Source of the DNA: Apostichopus californicus
Taxonomy: Eukaryota; Echinodermata; Holothuroidea; Aspidochirotida; Stichopodidae
DNA: 38,101 nucleotides
Direction: 5' to 3'
Assembly: GCA_020650975.1 (NCBI GenBank)
Contig: JAIPMN010076372.1
Coordinates: 3,182-41,282, forward strand
Position 1 is the first letter of the stretch, and every line of letters starts with the position of its first letter. The translations under genes were made by a program, and so were the position numbers. The notes under the pieces were generated by a model. That model made no database searches, had not been told where the DNA came from, and was given only the letters and a program-made list of their open reading frames with translations. Below are positions 1 to 9,749 of the stretch, piece by piece.

Positions 1-800
1 GGCAAAGAAAAAATGTTTGAATTTTTATAGTTTTGACCCCAGGCTACCTTTGTGTGTGAAGTTATATGAGGTCAAAGTTAATTTTCAGACATTTAATGCA
101 ATAACTCCCAGTGCCAACGTGTGACATGGTTAATATTTTTGGACAAGTTGCAAATGGTATAGGAGAATATTTTCAAACTTAACGATCATGTGATCCGAGG
201 TCACCAAAGGTCAATTAATGTTAAAACACTAGTTAGTATTTTGGGGGGAGAAAATGGGCAAAGAAAATATGTTTGAATGTTTATAGTTTTGATGCTATAT
301 TCACATCTCACCGATCAAAAATGTCAATGGGTTGACCCCAGGTGACCTTTTTGTGTGAAGTTATATGAGGTCAAATTTAATTTTCAGACATTTAATGCAA
401 TAACTCCCAGTGCCAAGGTGTGACACGGTTGATATTTTTGGACAAGTTGCAAATGGTATAGGGGAATATTTTCAAACTTAACGGTCATGTGATCCAAGGT
501 CACCAAAGGTCAATTAATGTTAAAAAACTAGTATTTTGGGGGAGAAACTGGGCAAAGAAAAAATGTTTGAATTTTTCTCAGTTTTGATGCTCTATTTAGG
601 TCTCACCGATCAAAAATGTCAACGGGTTGACCCCCGGGTGACCTTTGTGTGTGAAGTTATGCAAGTTCAAAGTTAATGTTTAGACATTTAATGCAATTAA
701 CTCCCAGTGCCAAGCTCAGACACGATTGATATTTTGTTGTGAATGAGTTGGTGGAACATTTTCAAACTTAACGGTCATGTGATCTGAGGTCTCCAATGTT
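1..800. repeat. Tandem satellite-like repeat, about 297-bp period
   Basis: About three head-to-tail units can be followed by the phrase GGGCAAAGAAAA, which begins near positions 1, 255 and 551. Each unit then carries GTTTTGA, a GACCCC-rich stretch, TTAATGCAATAACTCCCAGTG and AACGGTCATGTGATC-like text. The first unit lacks about 42 bases present in the other two. The third decays after about 790, and diverged traces continue to about 910. No convincing coding frame is present; the small ORFs at 768-1073 are repeat sequence. Confidence 0.8.
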
Positions 801-1039
801 TATCATATCTGTTGATCTGCTTGTAGGTGACCTTATATTTCTTACATTTTCGACGCCATATTCAGATCTCGAAAGTGCCTTCCGATCAAAAATCCGATCA
901 CAATTTGTGATCACAAAAGTGTTGGCTATAGTGTTGGTTACTTTATGGGTACATGTAGGACCACAATTACTTGGACTATTTGAGCCCAATCTTGCTATGA
1001 TAATATTATGTGTATTGTCATATACCCCTATGCAAGGAA

Positions 1040-1353
1040 CCACAGTGCCCTTGGACTCTTGCTGAAGTCTCATATCTCAGCAATTAAACATCCTAATACT
1101 TTTCTATGAAGATACCTATAGAGTCTATCCAAATCCAAATCCGAAACTTTGAGGATTTTTGATTTCAAAATAAGGCAATATACCCTCCTGAAATTTTGTG
1201 TACAATCTGTGTATTACTATATCTCTTTCAGAAAAAAGAATCATATTTTACCATTTCTAGTGGATAGACTTTATAGGTATCTGTAATAGAAAGGTAGTAG
1301 GATGCTTAATTCCTGAGAAATGAGACCTCAAAAATCAAGAAAATGCCACGGTA
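1040..1353. repeat. Imperfect inverted repeat (foldback)
   Basis: The arm at 1062-1128 (AGTCTCATATCTCAGCAATT...) is matched by the reverse complement of 1261-1331 (rc: GGTCTCATTTCTCAGGAATT...). The arms are about 68 bp at roughly 80 percent identity, separated by about 130 bp. Weaker pairing may extend outward to 1040 and 1353. It looks like an old foldback or MITE-type insertion. I see no clear target duplication. Confidence 0.6.
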
Positions 1354-1839
1354 GCGACAAATTACAGAATTTCAAAACGTGATAAATCAGCCAATTTTGA
1401 GGCAATGCAACTTAAATTTTCAGAATATGCATATTTTATGGTGTTTCAAGCATACAATAAAGTTGGGAAATTTCAAAAGATGTTGAACAACAACATACTC
1501 CAAAATTTGGTAATTTGATGGAATGACCCATAAGATTTTTGACTTCTTTAACTCTCTTGTAAGAGATAGTCCAGTGGATAGACTGCTTGAAATATTAAAT
1601 TATCTGTGCTTAAGTATAGTTCTAAAGCCCAGGCCCCATGTATATTGTCTATGATTGTAACACACAGCATAGAGTTTGGCATCATCGGGGTATTGAGCTG
1701 AAATTGTCTTGATATCTACTTTTCATGTAAAATCATTGCACTTCCTAGGAATAAAATATTCTTTCCCAGCAGATTTTGGTTTCGATGATAATTGTAACCT
1801 TTGTAGTCATGCAGGCTGATGAGTGTGCGTGTGTACACG

Positions 1840-2240
1840 TGTGTGTGAAGCCATGTTTGGAAACACGATATCTCAAGAAGGGAAGCTTGGACCAATATCA
1901 TATTTGGTGTGTAAAAGTACCACATTGAGTAGTAAAGGCCTATTGTTTGTCATTAGGGGTCACTAGGGGTCAAATTGTGAAACCTTGAAGAGACTATATC
2001 TCCAGAAGGGAAGCTTGGACCAATCTCATATTTAGTATGTACAGTAGTTGTGTCACATTGAGTTCAAGATACCTATTGATTTTTGTGGAGATCAAAGGTC
2101 ATTAGGGTCACCAGGGGTCATATTTTTAAACATCGTAAACACGATATTTCAAAAAGGAAAGCTTGGACGAACCTCTTATTAAGTATGTACTTGTGACACA
2201 AGAATCATATTTTTTGCGGAGGTCAAATGTCTCCAGTGGT
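1840..2240. repeat. Diverged tandem repeat, about 130-146-bp period
   Basis: Three units share AAGGGAAGCTTGGACC preceded by a GATATCTC-like word, near 1868, 1997 and 2143. They are followed by GTATGTAC and by GGTCACYAGGGGTCA-like text. The same family occurs in the opposite orientation at about 29650-30200. Non-coding. Confidence 0.7.
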
Positions 2241-2535
2241 CAAATTGTGGAAACTTTGTTTTATAATCTACTGTATTTCCCACTGTGCAGCCGATGAGAT
2301 TACATGTGTGTTACGCCTCATTAGAATAGGAGAGGCTGTTGGCAATTTGAAAATTAGCTTAAGGGCATCTGTAGGTATGATCAAGAAGTCTCGATCAAAC
2401 CTCCATTGACTTGAATGTGTCAGTAACTTACATTGCTGCATACATGCCTGTGCACAAAGGTGTGTATTAATGAAACGTTGTACTGTTTGTACATATGCTA
2501 AATGTGTTGGAGGGCAGGTCCAAGCTATTTGCACT

Positions 2536-4420
2536 GTGACGTACGGGACATTGCAGAGACTTAAATGTTAAAGGTTTTCATATTTGTTATTGCTGCTAAT
2601 TTATTACAAACTCATGAAGATTTCCTAAACTTGGTTTAATTAGGTCCCATCTTAATTAATGTACAGTGTGACGTACGGGACCAGAGAATTTTGTGTTTTT
2701 TTTACTAAAGAGCAAGGCTGAAACCCCTCTGAAATTAGGAGGGCAGTGATCAAGCTGTTATCACTAGTAAATAGCCTAACCTTCCAAGGGCTAAGCTGTA
2801 ACATATTTAGAAAAAAAATATGAAGCCATTCCAGTACAGTGATTACACAAATGAAAATTGTCCTGTGACGTACGGGACATGTGACGTACGGGACAATTTG
2901 TCCATATACAAATTGACTATGAAAACTCATATTTTAATTCCTTAATATACCATAACAAGCTAATTTCTACATAAAAACATTAATTTGGATATGCCAGAAC
3001 AATGTCATTGGTAATTTCATACCATATTTCCTTCTTTCTGGGATACGGAAAAGAGCAGTGACTACTTGTGAGATAATTCCACTACATAAAACATGGAATG
3101 CGTTAAGTATTAATCTACTCTGTATACATCAAATACTCATAACATCAATTATAGCTTTGTTAGACCACAAATGATTCAAGATGCAAAGTTTTGGTGCAAA
3201 ACTGTTTTGGTATATATACTGTACAACACTGTATCATACTCCCCACTATTGACCCTGAAGTTGAAATATGACCCATCCCATTCAAAACATACCATAATGT
3301 CCACAGTAACGTCCACGTAATGTCCATCTATGAAACTAGTACAACAAAGAAAACTCTATAGACCTAATACTGGTTACCAGACCAAATACTCATAACATCA
3401 ATTCTAGCTTTGTTAGACCACAAATGACTCAAGATGCAAAGTTTTGGTGCAAAACTGTTTTGGTATATACTGTACAACACTGTATCATACTCCCCACTAT
3501 TGACCCTGAAGTTGAAATATGATCCATCCCATTCAAAACATACCAAAATGTCCACAGTAACGTCCACGTGATGTCTATCTAAGAAACTAGTACAACAAAG
3601 AAAACTCTATAGACCTAATACTGGTTATTGAACAAACTCATGAGTGATTGTACTCTGCAAAAATTGGGCGAGCGAAACTCTACACTTGTAACTAAAAATC
3701 TCAATGTCTACTATCTAAGTTCAGGACACAAGAACATTGTTGCACAGTCATGATAGTCACACTTCACAATAGGCCTACGAAATGTTGAAATGCAAACTCC
3801 ACATTCTTGAAGTCGTCCTCATTCAATGTCAATTTTGAATAGCATTGTAGATGATTCTGTATCCCACACACACACACAATTGACTTCCCGATAGTTTATT
3901 GAACAACACCTGGGCTGTTGGTGGTCATCAGTCAATAGTTTATTTGGTGCCATGATGTGCTCTTCAGGCATGCAGGGATTATAAGTTTCCAGTTGAGCCC
4001 ATTGGAGCCCATGCATGTTTATTATGTATAAACACAGGGTTTCCACCACACTATGTCCCGTACGTCACATTTTGTCCTGTACGTCACATTTTTAAATTTG
4101 ATAATTAGATTTGCAGTGAATATTATTTCAATTTTTTGGGATGGATTTTGTTGAGCAATGTTCTTAATTAGAACTTTATAGAATATCACAAGAAAAAAAT
4201 TGTTCCTCCATATCAAAACTTGAAAAAAAGTGCTGAAAATTGTGACGTACGGGACATCAGTATTTGGACACTAGCTAATTAGCATATTTAATTGATGAAC
4301 CCCCAAATATAATATGTCAAAATTATTGGAAGGAAGGGTGTATCATGTCCCACATAACTTGTATTCAATTAGTTCATATTGCTGGCAGGGAAATAGGATT
4401 CCAAATCTCCCGTACGTCAC
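2536..4420. repeat. Iterons of element A: GTGACGTACGGGACA, 8 copies
   Basis: Plus-strand copies lie at 2536-2550, 2668-2682 (last base C), 2865-2879, 2881-2895 and 4242-4256. Minus-strand copies lie at 4054-4068, 4073-4087 (one change) and 4406-4420 (one change). Two of the groups are tight pairs. Each copy can be read as two GTGAC-type half sites separated by four bases. They cluster toward the two ends and are absent between about 2900 and 4050. Such arrays often bind a protein, for example a transposase; that role is inference. Confidence 0.85.
3130..3634. repeat. 253-bp tandem duplication inside element A
   Basis: Sequence starting CAAATACTCATAACATCAAT at 3130 is repeated almost exactly from 3383. 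Each copy ends near GACCTAATACTGGTTA. The two copies differ at only a few bases, so the duplication is recent. The unit lies in the central, iteron-free part of the element. Confidence 0.85.
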
Positions 4421-4603
4421 ACTGCAATTTGAATTTATGCAAATTAGCCAACTGTAATTGTTCGAATAGGCAAACAAAATTTAAAAAATTATGAAAATCT
4501 GAAACTTCAATAATTCAGCTTTAACATGACACCACATTTAGGGTGCTTTAGTAAAGTTTGAAATTTGGCTTCTCGGGATACAATAGCTTGGACCTGCCCT
4601 GGA

Positions 4604-5349
4604 TTGTCTGATATCAATTTGAATAATCTATTTTATATCTTTGCTTCCATTGTTAACATTTCCGGTGTATTTCACAATTGTCAAGATTCAGTGTGACATG
4701 AAAACTTCAGGTTTGGATGTAGTAACGTTGGGGAAATGACCAGGTGCTGTTTACGAAAATGAACTGTTGCCTGGTTTGATGTTTTAGAGGCAAACCAGAC
4801 ACAACATCTTGGGGACTATGGGGGGGGGGGTAAATTTGCCTGGCGCCTGCTTAATGTACGGCTTGTAGGTGTACCACATTGAGTGGAAGAGGCTTGTTGT
4901 CTTTGGTAGCGATCAATCTGTATGTTGAATACAAGATCAGTTTTCATCTCGGTCATCAGGTGCCATTGTGAATATTGTGATGTTATTTCTCAATGCTTTT
5001 TGCTGTTCTACTAAGATTGAAGTATGCTGTTCATCCTGGCTATAACCTACAGCCTAATGTGTCACATTCAAATACGATTATTCATGTAGCAATAATGTAG
5101 CATCATTGAAACCACACAGCAGTTTTGCTGTCTGGTTATTAATAAAACATTGAACCATCCATATGCAACAACAAAACAATGTAGTATATCATTTGACTGT
5201 TTTGACAGTTAACAGAATAATGTAGTTATTTAGATTCCCTATTTTTCTCATATTTTTAAGAAAGAAAAACAGATCCACGGAAACGATGGGCAGGAGCTGT
5301 TCTGACACGACCCCTTCACGCTTCGTAGACTGAAGTAAATCACGTGACA
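4604..5349. other. Non-coding upstream region of the NLR gene
   Basis: I see no gene, RNA or clear repeat here. It holds a G-run near 4820 and an AT-rich stretch from about 5090 to 5260. If the NLR transcript begins near the ATG at 5350, this stretch would contain its promoter. I could not identify a convincing core promoter. Confidence 0.4.
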
Positions 5350-5374
5350 ATGGAGCTGACTCCTGAACTTCAAG
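5350..5374 (+). CDS. Possible short first coding exon of the NLR gene
   Basis: An ATG in good initiation context (ACAATGG) at 5350 opens eight codons, MELTPELQ, and is followed by a usable donor (CAAG|GTAGAT) after 5374. The exon would end in phase 1. The NACHT exon acceptor at 5603 also requires phase 1, so joining them keeps the frame and gives ...PELQ-E-KKIFLIEG. If correct, the receptor has almost no N-terminal effector domain such as CARD, Death or Pyrin. The donor is not a strong consensus, and a one-in-three phase match can arise by chance. A more distant first exon outside the window is the main alternative. Confidence 0.35.
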
Positions 5375-5602
5375 GTAGATGCCTTTAGCTCTGACATTGT
5401 CATTTGTGAATCTTTACTTTCTTTTGGTAAAAAATGTAACCCCCCCCCCTGTCGTCTTAATAACACAGAACAGTAACAAAACTGTATTATCAGTAACGAA
5501 TAAACAATGAGATTTGCGTGTTCCCATGTGTGCCATTAACTTATTGTTCATAAATTTTAGTCATACGTGGAACATTTACACGTTGTTACTTTTTGTCTTC
5601 AG

Positions 5603-7101
5603 AGAAGAAAATATTCCTGATAGAAGGTCTCAAAAAGACATATAAATGGCAATATGATGCGATTCAACCGCTACCATATATAAAAGATAAACTTTATTGT
5701 GTGGACAAGGTCTTTGTAGAAGGGGGCATTGAAGTTTGTCTGGCACCAGAGCTAACGCTAGGCACCAGAGGATCATGGGAGCGCTTGGAATCTTACAAAA
5801 GTGTTTATACTGACTTCCGGTGTAAATCCAAGAGACGCATTATACAAGGAGAGCTTGGGTATGGTAAGTCGACGCTAACCCTTCAGCTGGCCTACGATTG
5901 GTGCAATGACGTATCGGATTCCCCGATGAACAATGTAGAAATACTAATTCTTCTTCGGCTAAGACAACTTGGAAGAGTAAAGCATCTCTTTTGGGCGATT
6001 AAGTCGTTCCTTCTATCCCACGAACCCCGTGTTAGCAAACATGATATTGAAAAGATTATTAATAGTTGCTCGTCCGTCCACATCACTTTGGATGGATATG
6101 ACGAGTATCCTGGCAGGGATAGCAATGGTAATGATGATGTACACAGGATCATCAAGATGGAACTGTTTGCAGACTTTGATGTCAGCTTAACGTCAAGATA
6201 TCTTCCAGAATGTCTTAGAAAAGAAACTAAGAGGGCCAGACTAACAGGGTTCGATGACAAAGCTAGGGATGAGTACATTCGCAAAGCTGTAGTAGGTAAC
6301 AACGATGAGGCAGTGGAAAAAATAAAACAACGGCTCTACGAAAACTCCATCCTTGCTGATCTTTGCCAGGTGCCTCTCATATTCGTGATGTTTGCCCACA
6401 TGGCTCATGATGAAAGAGACTTCAAGACATTCAAGTCTGTCACACAGTTCTTCAAACAAATGCTTAGATGCTTTTACGACCATCTGAAACAGAAATTTAA
6501 AGACAATAGAAAGTTCTGTCTTCATGAAATGGAACATCATGAGCTAGACAAAATAGCTTTCAAAGGATTAAACAAGAAAAACCAACAATTATCATGGATT
6601 AAGACCAAATTTCGTGAAAGAGTCGGGCCAGAATTATATGACCAGTATATTTTAATTGGCATTTTGGTCGAAGAAGATGTAGTGAGCGATGATTCTACTG
6701 GAGACAATGTGTTGTTTACAACGGAGGTCCGTTTTTATCATAAACTATTCTGTGAATGGTATGCAGCCCACCACCTTGTCACTCTTGTCACTCTTGTTAA
6801 GAAGGCATACGATATCAAAGAAACGCTCAGGTTCTTAGATCCATTTGATCTTCAGTATCTCTTTAGATTCGCCTGTGGTCTGGATCGCAATGCTGGAAGG
6901 AAACTCATCAACCATTTGAAGAGATTACCAGGCGGGGAAACTTTTGCCATCCTCTGTATCCTGGAACAAACTGGTGACGTCAACGACATTATGGATTCGG
7001 TGAAAGATCTCTGCTCGTGTGACCTTAAGATACAGGAAGGCGACAGCGCTCTTCTTCAAAGATCGACGACACAGTTGATGGAGATTGCATCTAAGAATGA
7101 T
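5603..7101 (+). CDS. NACHT-domain NLR-type receptor, main exon
   Basis: This exon encodes the nucleotide-binding and oligomerisation module of an NLR-type immune receptor, a cytosolic sensor expected to switch state on ATP binding. Numbering residues from position 5593, the visible motifs are: a pre-NACHT segment (about 8-80); Walker A GELGYGKST (86-94); Walker B HITLDGYDEY (163-172), with the acidic DGYDE typical of NACHT; a sensor-1-like SLTSRYLPE (198-206); and a helical-domain CQVPLIF (258-264). A late FYHKLFCEWYAAHHL (381-395) resembles the FxHxxFQEFLAA-type signature of the winged-helix/HD2 region. The acceptor TTTTGTCTTCAG precedes 5603 (phase 1). The donor GAT|GTAAGT follows 7101 at a codon boundary (phase 0), so the apparent ORF continuation to 7110 is intron. 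No frameshift or stop interrupts it. Downstream exons at 8098, 8614 and 9168 continue the protein. Confidence 0.92.
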
Positions 7102-8097
7102 GTAAGTTGACTAATAAAAACCAGTCCTGTAACATTTAAAAAGAAAGGGAGTAACCTAAATAGCCGAGTTGTTCTTTTCTGCATATCTGAACAAAACTGG
7201 GCATTTCTTACTGTACACGGAGGGACCTTGTATCCAAGGTTTCAAGTTTACTGTAACTTTTTCTTTATAATGTTGATAAATAAGTTTATTTTGTGTAGTT
7301 AACATTCAATACTTCTGAAATCACGTAACAAATGTTATAGTCATACCCAGTCTGATCATTGAAAACCATGCAATAAATGCCAATTATTGTTTAGGTTATT
7401 TTTTCCTACACCTAAGTTAGGAACTGTTTACTATTTTTATAATGTTGTTCCTTCTTTATTCTCAAGTCCATTGACAGTCATCGAAAAGTGTATGATTTAA
7501 ACCGCTTTAAATATTTATTAGATTTAAAGAAGTTTGATGGTTTTCCTAGCTAATGAATTTATAGCGTTTTGTTTCCAGAAAATTGCAAATGTGTCGTACA
7601 GTATATTTAAACTGATTAGAAAAATAACTGCATGGGCCAAATTGCGCTAAAACTCTAGTGTGCGTTCATTATTTGACACCAAATCAATCTGATAATGTAT
7701 TGAGAAAATTGAAGATATGCTTCAACATAAACGCATGACGTTGAAATGCTTTGGAACTTTAGAGCGATTTTAAGGTTAAGAATAAATACCAAGTTCGTCA
7801 AGAATTTAATTAACAGTTAACTGCATCGAGTGATTGAATTTAATCTGTAACAGCAAGCTGTTTATGTCAGTGGAAATTGGTTAATTGGTAAGTTACTGCT
7901 TAAACATTAAATAACCTCAGTTATCAAAACCAATGCATTGTTGGTAACCAATAATTCACAATAGGATGGTCAAGACAGTAATTGGGTGGTTTGTTCTGTA
8001 AACCTAAAACTACATAATGAAATGTTTAATGTGATGTGACTGTCATCTCGTATATAAATATTAACTTTGGAAGCATCGTTTCTTGTCTCTGTCACAG
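7102..8097 (+). other. NLR intron 2, no other feature seen
   Basis: AT-rich sequence between the NACHT exon donor (GTAAGT at 7102) and the acceptor CTCTGTCACAG ending at 8097. I see no ORF, RNA or obvious transposon. The last 60 or so bases resemble those before 21510, which places the left edge of the tandem duplication somewhere in this intron. Confidence 0.6.
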
Positions 8098-8318
8098 ATT
8101 CCAATATCTTGTTTACACCTCGAGTACTCTTCCATCAAGTTTGAAGGTGACGCTGTTATTCTAAGCAGCGGGATACCTTTGCCAATACTTCCGACGGTAG
8201 AAAAGATTCACATAGCTGGAAGTAATACACAAAATGGCAATACAGGGACATTAACAGATAATGATCTTTTGAACTTGTTTCAATACGGAATGAAATGTGG
8301 ACGTGTCAAGGAGCTGAT
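8098..8318 (+). CDS. NLR C-terminal cassette copy 1, exon a
   Basis: This 221-nt exon starts in phase 0 (IPISCLHLEYSSIKFEG...) and ends in phase 2 at GAGCTGAT|GTAAGT, encoding 73 residues plus two bases. The alternation of hydrophobic strand-like segments with KIHIAGS and later a helix-like DLLNLFQYGMK and VKELM suggests a repeat-type ectodomain. I cannot show a canonical leucine-rich repeat consensus. A paralogous exon at 21510-21799 has the same splice sites and phase and closely related protein, which supports it as a real exon. Its phase-0 start fits directly onto the phase-0 end of the NACHT exon. Confidence 0.85.
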
Positions 8319-8613
8319 GTAAGTAAACCACAAGACTTTTAAGTTAACATAGAGTGCACACATTTGCATTTGTCGTATTAAACACTGCAATGTAATTACA
8401 ATGTCACTGATTCTGCGACACAACGTTATACATATGGAATTTTTCCCGTTCATGAATGATGGTTAACATCATGTTTTAGAGACACAATGTTTTATGCACA
8501 TATATATTGCTAAACACGTTAATACTATTACTTGCAAGCATATACTTGATATTTTCTGTATGAAATTTCTTCGTTGAAAAGCTCTTAGCACTTGACTTTG
8601 CTTCCATTTTCAG

Positions 8614-8690
8614 GTTTGATCAACTTCAGCTGCCAACTTCCTTCTCACCTGAGGCATTTACAGACATAATGAAGACTCAGAATATTCAAG
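8614..8690 (+). CDS. NLR C-terminal cassette copy 1, exon b
   Basis: Acceptor CATTTTCAG precedes 8614 and donor TTCAAG|GTAAAT follows 8690. Joined to exon a it completes the M of ELM and continues FDQLQLPTSFSPEAFTDIM, then KTQNIQ, ending in phase 1. The paralog at 22799-22875 has identical length and phase. The pattern VKELMFDQLQLP is leucine-rich-repeat-like, but this is only suggestive. The following intron contains the SINE at 8744-8976. Confidence 0.85.
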
Positions 8691-8743
8691 GTAAATAAAA
8701 GGGAATGCACAAGCTTAATTGATACATTTCTCTGTGTTTTATT

Positions 8744-8976
8744 GTGGAGTGTTAGCTCAGTGGTTAAAGCCGGTGCCTTTCAATGATAAGGTCCCCGGTT
8801 CGAGTTACTTCCAGATTAATTTATGTCGTCCAGTTACAGAGTTGTTGACAATTAACAATTCATAATCATGGACGTTAAATCTGACTTTAAGAGACTGACT
8901 TCCGTCAGCTTGCGGCTTTGATAAGCCAATGAGGCTCTTCGCGAGTTCCTGCTTGCAGGAGGATCTAAAAAAAAAA
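8744..8976 (+). mobile_element. tRNA-derived SINE with poly-A tail
   Basis: The head looks like a tRNA gene: TAGCTCAGTGGTTAAAGC resembles an A box and GGTTCGAGTTAC a B box, the two internal RNA polymerase III promoter parts. It is followed by about 150 bp of unrelated body and a run of ten A at 8967-8976. ATACATT occurs at 8722-8728 and again just after the tail, a possible target duplication. The equivalent intron of copy 2 (22876-23123) lacks the element, so it is an insertion. It is not a functional tRNA: the anticodon arm is irregular and the 3' acceptor pairing is poor. I cannot name the SINE family. Confidence 0.8.
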
Positions 8977-9167
8977 CATACATTATATCACAAAGTAATG
9001 TTTTCCAAATGAAAAAGTCAAAAGTGATATATGGTAAATTAAAGTATAACTTCCACATTTAGGATGGAAAACTAAGTTGTTATCAACTGATTTTCATCGA
9101 TATTTGTTTTGCTATTCATTACTATATCAAAATATCTTTATTTCATTCTCTTTATATTTTCATGTAG

Positions 9168-9226
9168 TTCGTTGGCGTCCGCTTGATTTTGACTTTCATT
9201 TGGATCTTCAGAATGGTCACTGGGAG
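9168..9226 (+). CDS. NLR C-terminal cassette copy 1, exon c
   Basis: Acceptor TTTTCATGTAG precedes 9168 and donor TGGGAG|GTAAGG follows 9226. With the base carried from exon b it encodes VRWRPLDFDFHLDLQNGHWE and ends exactly on a codon (phase 0). The copy at 23124-23182 has the same length, differs by six bases and three residues, and shares both splice sites. Exons a-c together are 357 nt (119 codons), a symmetric phase 0-0 cassette. No function can be assigned beyond being the C-terminal part of the NLR. Confidence 0.85.
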
Positions 9227-9330
9227 GTAAGGGTTTGAGAGTGTTATTTCAACTTCTAAGATCCATAACCAATGTTATTGAGAAGATATTCTGAGTACAT
9301 ACATGTTTGTTATTTCCTGCTGAAACGCAT

Positions 9331-9667
9331 GAGTGGCATTTGAGTTTGTATGCACAATTACTCTACGAGGGAATTGCCAAACTTGGTGGGTGAGTGGTCC
9401 ATAATAAGTTGATGAACCCGATTGATTTCAGTGCTCATATCATGAATACTAATTATGTCACAAAGTCAAACGTCAAAATCTTAAAATTGTGCATATTTAT
9501 GAGAAGGCAGGGCTGAGTCATTTTTGTAACATAAGTTTGTATGCACAATAACTAGGTATAAGGGTCAAATGTCAAAATCTTTAAATTGCAATAACTTGGC
9601 AACCACAAGTTAGAGATATATCAAACTCGGTATGGTGTATTGGTAGATGACGTATACATGCAGATGT
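9331..9667. repeat. Roughly 280-bp satellite family, left part in block 1
   Basis: The units are recognised by GTTTGTATGCACAATWACT, GTGGTCCATAATAAGTTG, GCTCATATCATGAATA, GCAATAACTTGGCAACCACA and GGTAGATGAC followed by ACATGC. The array is interrupted at about 9668 by the LINE and resumes at about 11735. The uninterrupted counterpart in block 2 is 23280-24035. The repeated minus-strand peptides here (for example PSTKYVIGQSF) are by-products of the satellite. Confidence 0.75.
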
Positions 9668-9709
9668 CATCATCATCGTCATCGTCATCGTCATCGCCAT
9701 CGCCATCGC

Positions 9710-9747
<38 letters not shown>

Positions 9748-9749
9748 GT
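9666..9749. repeat. (ATC/GAT)n microsatellite forming the LINE 3' tail
   Basis: An almost pure trinucleotide run of ATC, GTC and GCC on the + strand reads (GAT/GAC/GGC)n on the minus strand. It sits exactly at the 3' end of the minus-strand LINE fragment. RTE-type LINEs commonly end in short tandem repeats instead of poly-A. Long poly-Asp and poly-Ser ORFs across it are artefacts. Confidence 0.85.

Larger units (their letters stand above)
2512..4599. mobile_element. Element A: non-autonomous TIR transposon with internal iterons
   Basis: The 18-bp terminal sequence GGGCAGGTCCAAGCTATT at 2512-2529 is repeated perfectly in inverse at 4582-4599. The 4-bp word TGGA flanks both ends (2508-2511 and 4600-4603), as expected for a target site duplication. 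The 2,088-bp interior is AT-rich with no credible protein. It carries eight copies of a 15-bp motif and an internal 253-bp tandem duplication. The 4-bp duplication would be compatible with superfamilies such as Sola or Academ, but there is no transposase to decide. The TIR core and internal motif match element B at 19239-20758. Confidence 0.8.

Noticed and set aside
2536..4420. CRISPR-like array from the repeated GTGACGTACGGGACA motif
   Set aside because: The spacing is irregular, orientation is mixed, repeats are only 15 bp and the context is eukaryotic. Transposon iterons fit better.
5892..6540. Minus-strand ORFs of 136 and 99 codons
   Set aside because: They are antisense shadows of the NACHT exon and have no domain features.
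8744..8815. A functional tRNA gene
   Set aside because: A and B boxes are present, but the anticodon arm is irregular, the 3' acceptor strand does not pair, and a SINE body with A tail follows.
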